This document shows, one piece after another, positions 19,358 through 27,371 of a stretch of DNA of 64,000 nucleotides. The position numbers were made by a program, and so were the translations under genes. Each line of letters begins with the position of its first letter. The first letter of the stretch is position 1. Source of the DNA: an uncultured Gammaproteobacteria bacterium (lineage in GTDB: Bacteria; Pseudomonadota; Gammaproteobacteria; Magnimaribacterales; D2472); NCBI GenBank assembly GCA_913050015.1, contig CAJXAZ010000001.1, positions 1-64,000 on the forward strand. Reading direction: 5' to 3'. Below the pieces are notes generated by a model that saw only the letters and a list, made by a program, of their open reading frames with translations, had not been told where the DNA came from and did no database searches.

Positions 19358-21018
19358 CTATTATTAAGTTTACTTAATCCAACAATAATAGCTTCAAAGG
19401 ATGCTCTTGTCGTATTGGGGTTAATACCTACACCCCAGTTAGTTTTTCCATCTTGCTCTAATTCTATATAAGCAGCTGCTTTAGCGTCAGAACCAGATGA
19501 TATGGCTGATTGATGATAATCAGAAACTTTTATTACGGTTTTGAGTTCTTTAGAAAGACCATTGATAAAAGAATCAATTGGACCATTTCCTGAACCATTT
19601 ATAGTTACCTCTTTTTCATCAATAATCATCTTTAGCTCTAAGTGATGAACTTCATCTTGGGATGAAGAGTTATGACTTATATAAGAAAAACCTTTCCTTG
19701 GGATTAAGAAATTATCTTCAAATATTTTCCAGATCTCTGCAGTATTTATCTCTTTGCCAGATTCATCAGCTAGTTTTTGTATTTTTTGACTCATGCTAAT
19801 TTGTAATCTTCTCGGCAGCGAAACGCCATGATCTTTTTCAAGTAAAAAAGCTACGCCTCCTTTGCCTGATTGCGAATTTATTCTTACAACAGCCTCATAA
19901 CTTCTTCCCAAGTCAGCTGGGTCTATTGGTAAGTATGGTACTTCCCATACTGGATCATTAGATTCCCTCATCCCTTGGAAGCCCTTTTTTATAGCATCTT
20001 GATGCGAGCCTGAAAAGGCAGTAAAAACAAGATCTCCTGCGTAAGGATGTCTAGGATGAACAGGCAATTGATTGCAATACTCTACCTCTCGCATAACTGC
20101 GTTAATATTTGAAAAATCTAATTGCGGATCAATACCTTGGGTAAACATATTTAAAGCAAGAGTAACGATATCAACATTTCCAGTTCTTTCACCATTTCCA
20201 AAAAGAGTTCCCTCAACTCTATCGGCACCAGCCATTAATCCAAACTCTGTTGCCGCCACAGCAGTTCCTCTGTCATTGTGAGGATGAAGACTCAAACATA
20301 TATCATCCCTATATTGAAGATTTTGATTCATCCACTCTATCTGATCGCCATAGATGTTGGGTGTTGACATTTCAACAGTCGCTGGGAGATTGATAATTAT
20401 TTTATGGTCAGATACCTCTTTTAGGATTTCAACAACTGCATCACAAACCTCAGCAGCATAATCTAACTCAGTTCCAGTAAAGCTTTCAGGAGAGTATTCA
20501 AAACGCCAATCAGTATCTGGATTTTTTTCAGCAAGTTCTTTTATTTTTCTTGCACCACTAACTGCAATTTCTTTTATTCCAGCCTTATCTTGTTTAAATA
20601 CAACTTTTCTTTGAAGCGTAGAAGTTGAATTATAAAAATGAACAATAGCTTGAGGAATTCCCTTTAAGGATTCAAAAGTTCTTTCGATTAGCTCATTTCT
20701 TGATTGAGTAAGGACCTGAATAGTCACATCAGATGGAATTTTTTTTGATTCAATAAGATCTCTAACAAAATCGAAATCAGTTTGAGAGGCAGAAGGAAAG
20801 CCAACTTCTATCTCTTTAAACCTTAGGTCGCAAAGAAGCGCAAACATTCGATCTTTTCTTTCAGCTCCCATTGGCTCAATAAGGGCTTGATTTCCATCTC
20901 TAAGATCTACAGAGCACCAAAGAGGAGACTCTTTGATTACCTTTGAAGGCCATGATCTGTTTTCAAGTTCAATGGGCTTAAAAGCCTTATATTTGTTATT
21001 CTGATTATCCATTTTCAT
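19354..21018 (-). CDS. leuA: 2-isopropylmalate synthase (long, Pseudomonas/actinobacterial type)
   Basis: 554 aa. First step of leucine synthesis, acetyl-CoA plus 2-oxoisovalerate. The HMGL-like TIM barrel carries VDLRDGNQALIEPMG (37-51) and metal-binding HPHND (about 246). The C-terminal domain (about 420-554) with GNGPIDSFINGL is the leucine-sensing allosteric dimer domain, so feedback inhibition is expected. leuBCD are not nearby. Convergent with the crotonase gene, stops sharing a TTAA. Divergent from holD with a 25-base gap. Confidence 0.96.
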   Translation of the reverse strand: MKMDNQNNKYKAFKPIELENRSWPSKVIKESPLWCSVDLRDGNQALIEPMGAERKDRMFALLCDLRFKEIEVGFPSASQTDFDFVRDLIESKKIPSDVTIQVLTQSRNELIERTFESLKGIPQAIVHFYNSTSTLQRKVVFKQDKAGIKEIAVSGARKIKELAEKNPDTDWRFEYSPESFTGTELDYAAEVCDAVVEILKEVSDHKIIINLPATVEMSTPNIYGDQIEWMNQNLQYRDDICLSLHPHNDRGTAVAATEFGLMAGADRVEGTLFGNGERTGNVDIVTLALNMFTQGIDPQLDFSNINAVMREVEYCNQLPVHPRHPYAGDLVFTAFSGSHQDAIKKGFQGMRESNDPVWEVPYLPIDPADLGRSYEAVVRINSQSGKGGVAFLLEKDHGVSLPRRLQISMSQKIQKLADESGKEINTAEIWKIFEDNFLIPRKGFSYISHNSSSQDEVHHLELKMIIDEKEVTINGSGNGPIDSFINGLSKELKTVIKVSDYHQSAISSGSDAKAAAYIELEQDGKTNWGVGINPNTTRASFEAIIVGLSKLNNS

Positions 21019-21043
21019 TAGTAAATGTTAATATTTTATCTCT

Positions 21044-21484
21044 ATGATAACTTCAACCATCAAAACTAACCTAATCTTAAAAGAGATTGGTGTTACAAGG
21101 TATTCCCTGAGACCAGAACCAAATCTGTTAGTTGATAAAGAAGTTAATTTTTATCAAAAAGGAAATATTTTAACATTACTTGATGTCCCTTATAACGATA
21201 TTTCTCAAGATCAAAAAAATTTATTAGGGGCAATTATTACTGCTATAAAGCCAATAAGTGAGATTGAGGTGATAAAAACTAGCAAAATAAATAAGGATGA
21301 AGATATTTCCGAGATTATTAATCAGTTTCTAGCTGTTAGTGGAATTATTATCTTTTATAAAAATACCTTGAATATTCAAACATCACTTCCGACCATAACC
21401 TCACCTAGCCTGGCTGAAATAATAAAAAATCCCAGCTTGAAAAAGGTGTTATGGGAAGATATCAAGAAAAAATTAATTTTTTAG
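21044..21484 (+). CDS. holD: DNA polymerase III psi subunit-like protein
   Basis: 146 aa. The N-terminus LKEIGVTRYSLRPE and the C-terminus SPSLAEIIKNPSLKKVLWEDI line up by eye with E. coli HolD (LQQLGITQWSLRRP; SPALTDLRANPTARAALWQQI). It also sits just before rimI, as holD does in E. coli. Psi links the clamp loader to chi and SSB. The middle of the protein is poorly conserved. The chi gene holC is missing from its usual place in this window. Identification is by motif and context. Confidence 0.8.
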   Translation: MITSTIKTNLILKEIGVTRYSLRPEPNLLVDKEVNFYQKGNILTLLDVPYNDISQDQKNLLGAIITAIKPISEIEVIKTSKINKDEDISEIINQFLAVSGIIIFYKNTLNIQTSLPTITSPSLAEIIKNPSLKKVLWEDIKKKLIF

Positions 21485-21485
21485 T

Positions 21486-21923
21486 ATGTTTAAAATATCT
21501 TTATTGGATCAGATGGATCTAGAGGAGGCATATGGAATTGAGCTATCTACAAACCCCACGCCATGGTCTTACGAAAACTTCACTTCTTCCTTTAAGGTTG
21601 GCCACCACGGTTTAGTTTGCAAGGAAAACGCCGTAATAATAGGTTTCTTAATCTTTTCACCTATTAAGCCAGAGGCACATTTACTTAGCATTGCTGTCAA
21701 AGAAACTCATGAGAGAAGAGGTGTGGGAAGTCTTCTTATTAGCTCTATGAATAAGCAATGCATGGCTATGAAGATTACTCAGGTATTTCTAGAGGTTAGA
21801 GCTGGAAATGAGAAAGCTATTTCATTCTATGAGGGCCATAACTTTTCAAAAGATGCCATAAGAGAGAAGTATTACTCTGGAGAAGTTCCTGAAGATGCCT
21901 TACTAATGTCGTTAAGCCTCTAA
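21486..21923 (+). CDS. rimI: Ribosomal protein S18-alanine N-acetyltransferase RimI
   Basis: 145 aa GNAT enzyme that acetylates the N-terminus of S18. The acetyl-CoA pyrophosphate loop is in VKETHERRGVGSLLISSM (about 72-89). FLEVRAGNEKAISFYEGHNF and the following REKYYSG closely match RimI, including the Tyr. One base separates it from holD, the conserved holD-rimI pair. Confidence 0.93.
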   Translation: MFKISLLDQMDLEEAYGIELSTNPTPWSYENFTSSFKVGHHGLVCKENAVIIGFLIFSPIKPEAHLLSIAVKETHERRGVGSLLISSMNKQCMAMKITQVFLEVRAGNEKAISFYEGHNFSKDAIREKYYSGEVPEDALLMSLSL

Positions 21924-21954
21924 GCCTTTCTTCCTTAACCAGTTATGCTGAGAA

Positions 21955-22452
21955 TTACAGAAGCTTTACAATATCTGATTCAATGTCTTCGGGCTTTGTA
22001 GTTGGGCCATAGCGCTTAATAACCTGACCAGTCTTGTTAACAAGAAACTTAGAAAAATTCCATTTAATACCTTTTGTTCCTAGTATGCCAGGACGCTCTT
22101 TTTTAAGAAAATCATAAAAAGGGTCAGCACTTTCGCCATTAACATCAATTTTATTAAATATTTTAAAAGAAACATCATATTTTTCAGTACAAAAGAATTG
22201 TATCTCTTCGTTTGAACCGGGTTCTTGACCTCTAAACTGATTACAAGGAAAACCTAATATCTCTAAACCGCTGCTAGCATGATCATCATGAAGCTTTTGA
22301 AGGCCTTTATATTGGTAGGTAAAACCACATTCGCTAGCAACGTTCACCACCAATAGAACTTTTTCTTTAAAAGAATCAATGGGCACATCTTGCATTTGCG
22401 AATCCTTAACAACAAAATCATAGATATTTTTTACATCATTCTCTCTACTCAT
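21955..22452 (-). CDS. Glutathione peroxidase-like protein, copy 1
   Basis: 165 aa cysteine-type peroxidase of the GPx/BtuE family. Peroxidatic Cys42 is in NVASECGFT, Cys70 in GFPCNQF and Cys88 in EIQFFC. The last is positioned like the resolving Cys of thioredoxin-dependent GPx, so thioredoxin may be the true reductant. WNFSKFLV gives the catalytic Trp and Asn. No signal peptide, so cytoplasmic. Its start overlaps the stop of a close paralogue by eight bases. Reduces hydroperoxides; exact substrate not known. Confidence 0.93.
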   Translation of the reverse strand: MSRENDVKNIYDFVVKDSQMQDVPIDSFKEKVLLVVNVASECGFTYQYKGLQKLHDDHASSGLEILGFPCNQFRGQEPGSNEEIQFFCTEKYDVSFKIFNKIDVNGESADPFYDFLKKERPGILGTKGIKWNFSKFLVNKTGQVIKRYGPTTKPEDIESDIVKLL

Positions 22453-22930
22453 TAATTAACCTCTCTATATCACTCTTTATTTCACTTGGCTCAGACTTCG
22501 GGCCAAACCTTTTTACAATTTTGCCATTCTTACCAATTAAAAATTTAGTAAAGTTCCATTCAATATTCTCTGATCCAGATTCTCCTGGATGATCTTTTTT
22601 AAGGAATTCATAAATGGGCGATGCATTATCACCATTAACTTCTATCTTATCGAAGATAGGAAATCCCACTTCATATTTTTCAGTACAAAAGAACTGTATC
22701 TCTTCATTTGTTCCGGGCTCTTGTGCTCCAAATTGATTACAAGGAAACCCTAGGATTTCAAAACCATCTTTTTGATAATCGTTATAGAGACTTTGAAGGC
22801 CCTCATATTGATATGTGAGACCGCATTCACTTGCTACATTTACAACTAATAGAACCTTGTCCTGATATTCTGATAAAGACACATCTTGCATATCAGCATT
22901 CTTAACATTTAGATCGTAGATATTTAGCAT
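22445..22930 (-). CDS. Glutathione peroxidase-like protein, copy 2
   Basis: 161 aa from the ATG at 22930. This start has an AAGGAG site eight bases upstream, while the longer frame to 22957 has none. Cysteines at 36 (NVASECGLT), 64 (GFPCNQF) and 82 (EIQFFC), and WNFTKFL, mirror copy 1, and the two proteins are alike almost end to end. This is a recent-looking tandem duplication cotranscribed in the order copy 2 then copy 1. A strong inverted repeat lies just upstream over the likely promoter. Confidence 0.94.
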   Translation of the reverse strand: MLNIYDLNVKNADMQDVSLSEYQDKVLLVVNVASECGLTYQYEGLQSLYNDYQKDGFEILGFPCNQFGAQEPGTNEEIQFFCTEKYEVGFPIFDKIEVNGDNASPIYEFLKKDHPGESGSENIEWNFTKFLIGKNGKIVKRFGPKSEPSEIKSDIERLINE

Positions 22931-22960
22931 TATTATTCTCCTTAATAAATAAATCATTAT

Positions 22961-22995
22961 ATATAGATTTAATATGTAAATCTTTAAATCTATAT
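22961..22995 (-). promoter_or_regulatory. Inverted repeat (candidate operator) upstream of the gpx pair
   Basis: Perfect 11-base arms ATATAGATTTA (22961-22971) and TAAATCTATAT (22985-22995) with a 13-base spacer that holds a third half-site TAAATCT (22977-22983). On the minus strand the arms cover TTTAAA, 17 bases, TATATA, a plausible -35/-10 for gpx copy 2. The layout suggests a repressor or activator site, perhaps peroxide-linked; the regulator is unknown. Confidence 0.55.
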
Positions 22996-23085
22996 TTAGA
23001 AATACTATTTATGGCTTACGCATATGAATGGATATTATTCTCAAGAAATATATAATTATTTAAGATTAATTACTTATCTTTTATC

Positions 23086-23562
23086 TTGCAGAAATCTTTA
23101 AAAATAAATTACGTTTGGAAGAAATTCTTAGAATTAACTACAGAAGAATTGTATGCATTAATAAATTTAAGACAAAAAGTTTTTATTGTTGAGCAAGATT
23201 GTCCATACGTTGATGCTGATTATTCAGATCAAGATGCATCCCACTTACTTGGCTATGATGGAGATAATCTTATTGCATATTTAAGAGCATTTCCTCCAGG
23301 AATTAAATATGAGGGCTCTTCGTTGGGAAGAATTGTTACAGAGATTAATATGAGAGGTGGGGGTATAGGAAAGACACTTACCCAAGAAGGAGTCAATTTT
23401 CTTTCAAATCTATATCCAGATAATGAGATTATTATTTCAGCTCAACATAGGCTTGAGCACTTCTATAAAGAATTGGGTTTTGTATCAAGGGGAGAGGTCT
23501 ATTTAGAAGATGATATTGATCACATTCAGATGTTTTTAGTACCTGAAAATACTATTCAATAA
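23086..23562 (+). CDS. elaA: GNAT family acetyltransferase, ElaA type
   Basis: 158 aa. The N-terminal half LYALINLRQKVFIVEQDCPY (about 22-41) and DADYSDQDASHLLGY match E. coli ElaA, followed by a GNAT acetyl-CoA loop (GRIVTEINMRGGGIGKTL) and HRLEHFYKELGF. The substrate is unknown for the family. TTG start without a clear ribosome site; no in-frame ATG upstream. A TATAAT lies at 23051-23056, about 30 bases before the start. The last 11 bases overlap the 3' end of valS on the other strand. Confidence 0.87.
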   Translation: MQKSLKINYVWKKFLELTTEELYALINLRQKVFIVEQDCPYVDADYSDQDASHLLGYDGDNLIAYLRAFPPGIKYEGSSLGRIVTEINMRGGGIGKTLTQEGVNFLSNLYPDNEIIISAQHRLEHFYKELGFVSRGEVYLEDDIDHIQMFLVPENTIQ

Positions 23563-25771
23563 TTTGAGTTTTAAATAATAAGGTATGAATCTCTTCAGTG
23601 ATGAATGGGGCAAATGGATGCATCATCATTAAAATTTCTTTCAGCATAGGCCTCAGATTATCTGTTTCACCAGATTTTTTAGATTCCTCAATATATACAT
23701 CACAAAATTTATTCCAAAAAAATTCATAGACCTCATTTATTGCAAAATCTAATCTGTAATCTTCTATATTTTTTTGTATTTTACTTCTTGTTTTTTCAAA
23801 CTCTTCTTTAATCCATCTATCAGTATCAGTTTTAGGCTCAAAAGAATCATTCCCGACAGGGTAGCCATTAATAAACCTAGCTGCATTCCAAATTTTTGTA
23901 CAAAAATTTCTGTAGCCTTTCAGTCTTCCTAACTCAAAACTAATATCTTTAGTATGAGTGGCCAAAGAAAAGAAAGTCATTCTAAGTGCATCAGTTCCAT
24001 AGGATTCAATTCCATTGGGAAACTGATTTCTAGTTTTGCGCTCTATCTTTTCCGCTATTCCTTCCTGCATAAGATTAGAAGTTCTCTTTTCAACTAGATC
24101 GTCTTGAGAAATGCCATATATCAAATCCAGAGGATCAATAACATTACCTTTCGATTTAGACATTTTTTGCCCGTTTTCATCTCTGATTAAGCCGGTTACA
24201 TAGACATCCTTAAATGGTATCTGATCGGTAAATTCAAGACTCATCATCATCATTCTCGCAACCCAGAAAAATATAATATCAAACCCAGTTACTAGTAATG
24301 ATGTTGGAAAGTGTTTTTTATAATCTTCGGTTTCGTTGGGCCATCCCATTGAAGCAAAAGGCCATAAACTAGAAGAGAACCATGTATCTAGAACATCCTC
24401 ATCTTGATTTAACACTCTATCATCTAGCTTATATTGAGCTCTAACCTCTGACTCACTATGACCTACATAAACATTACCTTCTTTATCATACCAAGCCGGT
24501 ATTCTATGTCCCCACCAAATCTGTCTGCTGATACACCAGTCTTGGATATTATCCATCCAGTTAAAGTATGTTTTATCCCAGTTTTGAGGATGGAATTTAA
24601 TTTCTCCTTTATTAACAGCATCGTTAGCTCTAGCAGCCATCTCAGCAGTTTTTACATACCATTGATGGCTTAACTTAGGCTCTATAACAACATTAGACCT
24701 TTCGCCCCTAGGAACGCTTATATGATGCTTTTCTTCTTTTTCCAAAAGTGACAATTCAGTTAGTTTTTCAATTACTAGTTTTCTTACTTTAAAACGATCA
24801 AGGTTATTAAAAGGAGCAGGTACATTTTCATTAGACCAAGCATCATCATTAAATATATTTATAGGTTGAAAATCACTATCATTATCTGAAGTTTCAACCA
24901 CTCCATCGACTTCATGTAATGAGTATTTCTTTCCAATTTCATAGTCATTAAAATCATGACCAGGAGTTATTTTTAAGCAACCAGTCCCGAACTCCATATC
25001 AACATAATCATCACCAATAATGGGTATCTTTCTTCCCACAAAAGGTAAAACAATCTTTTCTCCAATTAAATCTTTATATCGTTCATCTTTAGGATTTACT
25101 GCAATGGCCATATCACCAAACATAGTCTCAGGTCTTGTTGTGGCAACCACTACAAAATTCTTAGTTCCTTCTATTGGATATTTTATATGCCAAAGTAAGC
25201 CATCTTTTTCTTGTCTAATAACTTCTAAATCAGAAACTGCTGTTTTTAAGGATGGATCCCAATTAACAAGTCTATAACCTCTGTAGATCTTTCCTTTTCT
25301 ATGCAGTTCGACAAAAGCCTTAATGACAGCTTCATTAAATCCATCGTCAAGTGTAAATCTGTATTTATCCCAATCTACGGTATTTCCAAGTCTTTTAATT
25401 TGTGAAGTAATTTTTTCTTCTGAGTAATCCTTCCAAGACCAAACCTCTTCAAGAAATTTCTCTCTACCTAAGTCTTTTCTAGTTATCTCTTTTTTTGCCA
25501 AGTTGTTTTCAACAACCATTTGAGTAGCAATTCCAGCGTGATCACTACCAACCTGCCAGTATGAATCCTTACCTGCCATATGATTGTATCTAGTATAGAA
25601 ATCCATGATAGCGTATTGAAAGCTATGCCCCATATGCAAAGTACCAGTGACATTTGGAGGGGGGATGACTTGAGAGAAGGACTCTGTAGAATTTTCATTC
25701 TGAACCTTTCTCTCAGACCAGACCTTCGCCCACTTTTCCTCTATCTCGGTAGGGTGATACTGTTTATCCAT
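23552..25771 (-). CDS. valS: Valyl-tRNA synthetase, C-terminally shortened
   Basis: 739 aa, against about 950 in E. coli. Class I synthetase charging tRNA-Val. HMGH is at 46-49, the CP1 editing domain (TTRPETMFGD, near 205) is intact, and KMSKS is near 532-536. The proteobacterial LVEKRTSNLMQ and NQFPNGIESYGTDALRMTFFSLA region is present. The frame stops just after MHPFAPFITEEIHTLLF, inside the anticodon-binding helical domain, so the rest of that domain and the C-terminal coiled-coil arm are missing. The codons past the stop do not resume ValRS similarity. Follows pepA by 15 bases; holC, normally between them, is absent. Confidence 0.93.
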   Translation of the reverse strand: MDKQYHPTEIEEKWAKVWSERKVQNENSTESFSQVIPPPNVTGTLHMGHSFQYAIMDFYTRYNHMAGKDSYWQVGSDHAGIATQMVVENNLAKKEITRKDLGREKFLEEVWSWKDYSEEKITSQIKRLGNTVDWDKYRFTLDDGFNEAVIKAFVELHRKGKIYRGYRLVNWDPSLKTAVSDLEVIRQEKDGLLWHIKYPIEGTKNFVVVATTRPETMFGDMAIAVNPKDERYKDLIGEKIVLPFVGRKIPIIGDDYVDMEFGTGCLKITPGHDFNDYEIGKKYSLHEVDGVVETSDNDSDFQPINIFNDDAWSNENVPAPFNNLDRFKVRKLVIEKLTELSLLEKEEKHHISVPRGERSNVVIEPKLSHQWYVKTAEMAARANDAVNKGEIKFHPQNWDKTYFNWMDNIQDWCISRQIWWGHRIPAWYDKEGNVYVGHSESEVRAQYKLDDRVLNQDEDVLDTWFSSSLWPFASMGWPNETEDYKKHFPTSLLVTGFDIIFFWVARMMMMSLEFTDQIPFKDVYVTGLIRDENGQKMSKSKGNVIDPLDLIYGISQDDLVEKRTSNLMQEGIAEKIERKTRNQFPNGIESYGTDALRMTFFSLATHTKDISFELGRLKGYRNFCTKIWNAARFINGYPVGNDSFEPKTDTDRWIKEEFEKTRSKIQKNIEDYRLDFAINEVYEFFWNKFCDVYIEESKKSGETDNLRPMLKEILMMMHPFAPFITEEIHTLLFKTQIIE

Positions 25772-25786
25772 GTTCTTGGAATTTTT

Positions 25787-27304
25787 CTACTTTAGTTTTT
25801 TACTTAACAACAACTCACTTAAAAGTGGGACAGGCCTTCCTGTTCCAGCTTTAACTGGAGAGCTATGTGATGCAGTTGCAGCTATATCTATATGAGCCCA
25901 TTTATAATCATTTGTAAATTTAGATAAGAAAGCAGCAGCATGAATAGTTCCAGCTTCTCTTCCTCCACCTATATTTGCTAAATCAGCATAAGATGTTTTG
26001 GTGCATGATTGATGCTCATCCCAAAGCGGAAGCTGCCAAGCTCTATCACCTGACTCTTCACCCGAGCTAATAATCATATCGGCAAGATGTTGGTCATTTG
26101 CCATAACTCCACTAGCATGTCTTCCAAGGGCAACCACGACTGCACCTGTAAGAGTAGCCATATCGATTACATAAGAAGGTTTATATTTACCTACGAATGT
26201 AAGAGCATCTGCAAGGATTAATCGACCTTCAGCATCTGTATTTAAGATTTCAATTGTTTGGCCAGACATTGAAGTTACAACATCACCTGGTTTAGTAGCG
26301 GTCGATGAGCACATATTTTCTGCACAAGCCATAACACCAACAACATTAACGTTAGCATCTAATCTCGCTAGAGTAGACATAACACCAAATACTGTTGCAG
26401 CACCGCACATGTCCCATTTCATTTCATCCATACCAGGACTCGGCTTAATAGAAACCCCACCTGTATCAAAAGTTACCCCTTTTCCAACAAGCGCTATAGG
26501 CTTTTCTGAAGGTTTGCCTCCTTTGTACTCTATAACCATCATTCTAGCTGGCTCTATACTTCCTGCTGAGACGCTAAGGAAAGAACCCATGCCTAGTTTC
26601 TCCATATCTTTTTCATTAAAAGATTTAACCTTTAATTTAGGAAAGTCTTTAGTCATAGCCTTAACTTTCTTTTCAATTATTACTGGAGTGCAATGATTTG
26701 CTGGAAGATCACCAAGATATTTAGCAGTATTAACACCTTCACCGATGGCATATCCTTTTTTAGCAGCTTGTTTGGCTTTTGTAAGATTAGATCCAGATAG
26801 ACCCGAAGTTAATATAGTTAGTTTTTTTACAGATGGCTTCTTGGCTGTTTTATTTTTTGTTTCAGAAAAGATATAAACATTTGACTCTATTGTTTTGGCT
26901 ATCATTTCAATCATCCATAGAGAATCTTTACCTTCAGGACATGCAGTACCGAACATAACTGATATATCTTTAGAGCTAAGTTGGTTTCCTTTTTTAGCAA
27001 TAACTTTATACATATTCAACCATTTATGCATTGGAGTATCTTTCTCTAGACCTTTAACTAAAAGAATATTTTCTGCTGTAATGTCATTTACCTTCGGAAG
27101 TAGCATAGAAGACCCAGCTTCTTTTAAATGTGATGCTATTGTTTTTGATAGATAGCTTTTAGAAGCTTTATCTAGCTCTTTAAAGGATGGATCATTTTTA
27201 GTATCCTTATTAATTACCAATACAAGCATGTCGGTTTTTAAAGCCTTCAAACTAGTTGTTGATGTATCTTGTAATGAAATGTTATTTAAAACTTTATATG
27301 CCAT
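25787..27304 (-). CDS. pepA: Leucyl aminopeptidase (M17)
   Basis: 505 aa. A hexameric two-metal exopeptidase of the cytoplasm; some relatives also bind DNA in Xer recombination and regulate carAB. The M17 signature NTDAEGRL is near 353-360. VGKGVTFDTGGVSIKP holds metal ligands, and the N-terminal macro-like domain is present. AGGAG ribosome site at 27311-27315. Divergent from lptF as in E. coli and first in an operon with valS. The Lys-rich middle (KNKTAKKPSVKKL) is a linker. Confidence 0.95.
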   Translation of the reverse strand: MAYKVLNNISLQDTSTTSLKALKTDMLVLVINKDTKNDPSFKELDKASKSYLSKTIASHLKEAGSSMLLPKVNDITAENILLVKGLEKDTPMHKWLNMYKVIAKKGNQLSSKDISVMFGTACPEGKDSLWMIEMIAKTIESNVYIFSETKNKTAKKPSVKKLTILTSGLSGSNLTKAKQAAKKGYAIGEGVNTAKYLGDLPANHCTPVIIEKKVKAMTKDFPKLKVKSFNEKDMEKLGMGSFLSVSAGSIEPARMMVIEYKGGKPSEKPIALVGKGVTFDTGGVSIKPSPGMDEMKWDMCGAATVFGVMSTLARLDANVNVVGVMACAENMCSSTATKPGDVVTSMSGQTIEILNTDAEGRLILADALTFVGKYKPSYVIDMATLTGAVVVALGRHASGVMANDQHLADMIISSGEESGDRAWQLPLWDEHQSCTKTSYADLANIGGGREAGTIHAAAFLSKFTNDYKWAHIDIAATASHSSPVKAGTGRPVPLLSELLLSKKLK

Positions 27305-27371
27305 TTAAGGTCTCCTAATTATGGAATTTACTGATAAGATAAATATTGTAATGCATCATAGTTCTCAAGGC

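Noticed and set aside
21955..22930. Possible selenocysteine in the GPx pair
   Set aside because: The active-site codon is TGT (Cys) in copy 1 and the copy 2 frame also reads Cys; no in-frame TGA is present.
23086..23554. Frameshift explanation for the short valS
   Set aside because: Codons read past the valS stop in the same frame do not look like ValRS and soon hit another stop, and the region is fully used by an intact ElaA-type gene on the other strand.
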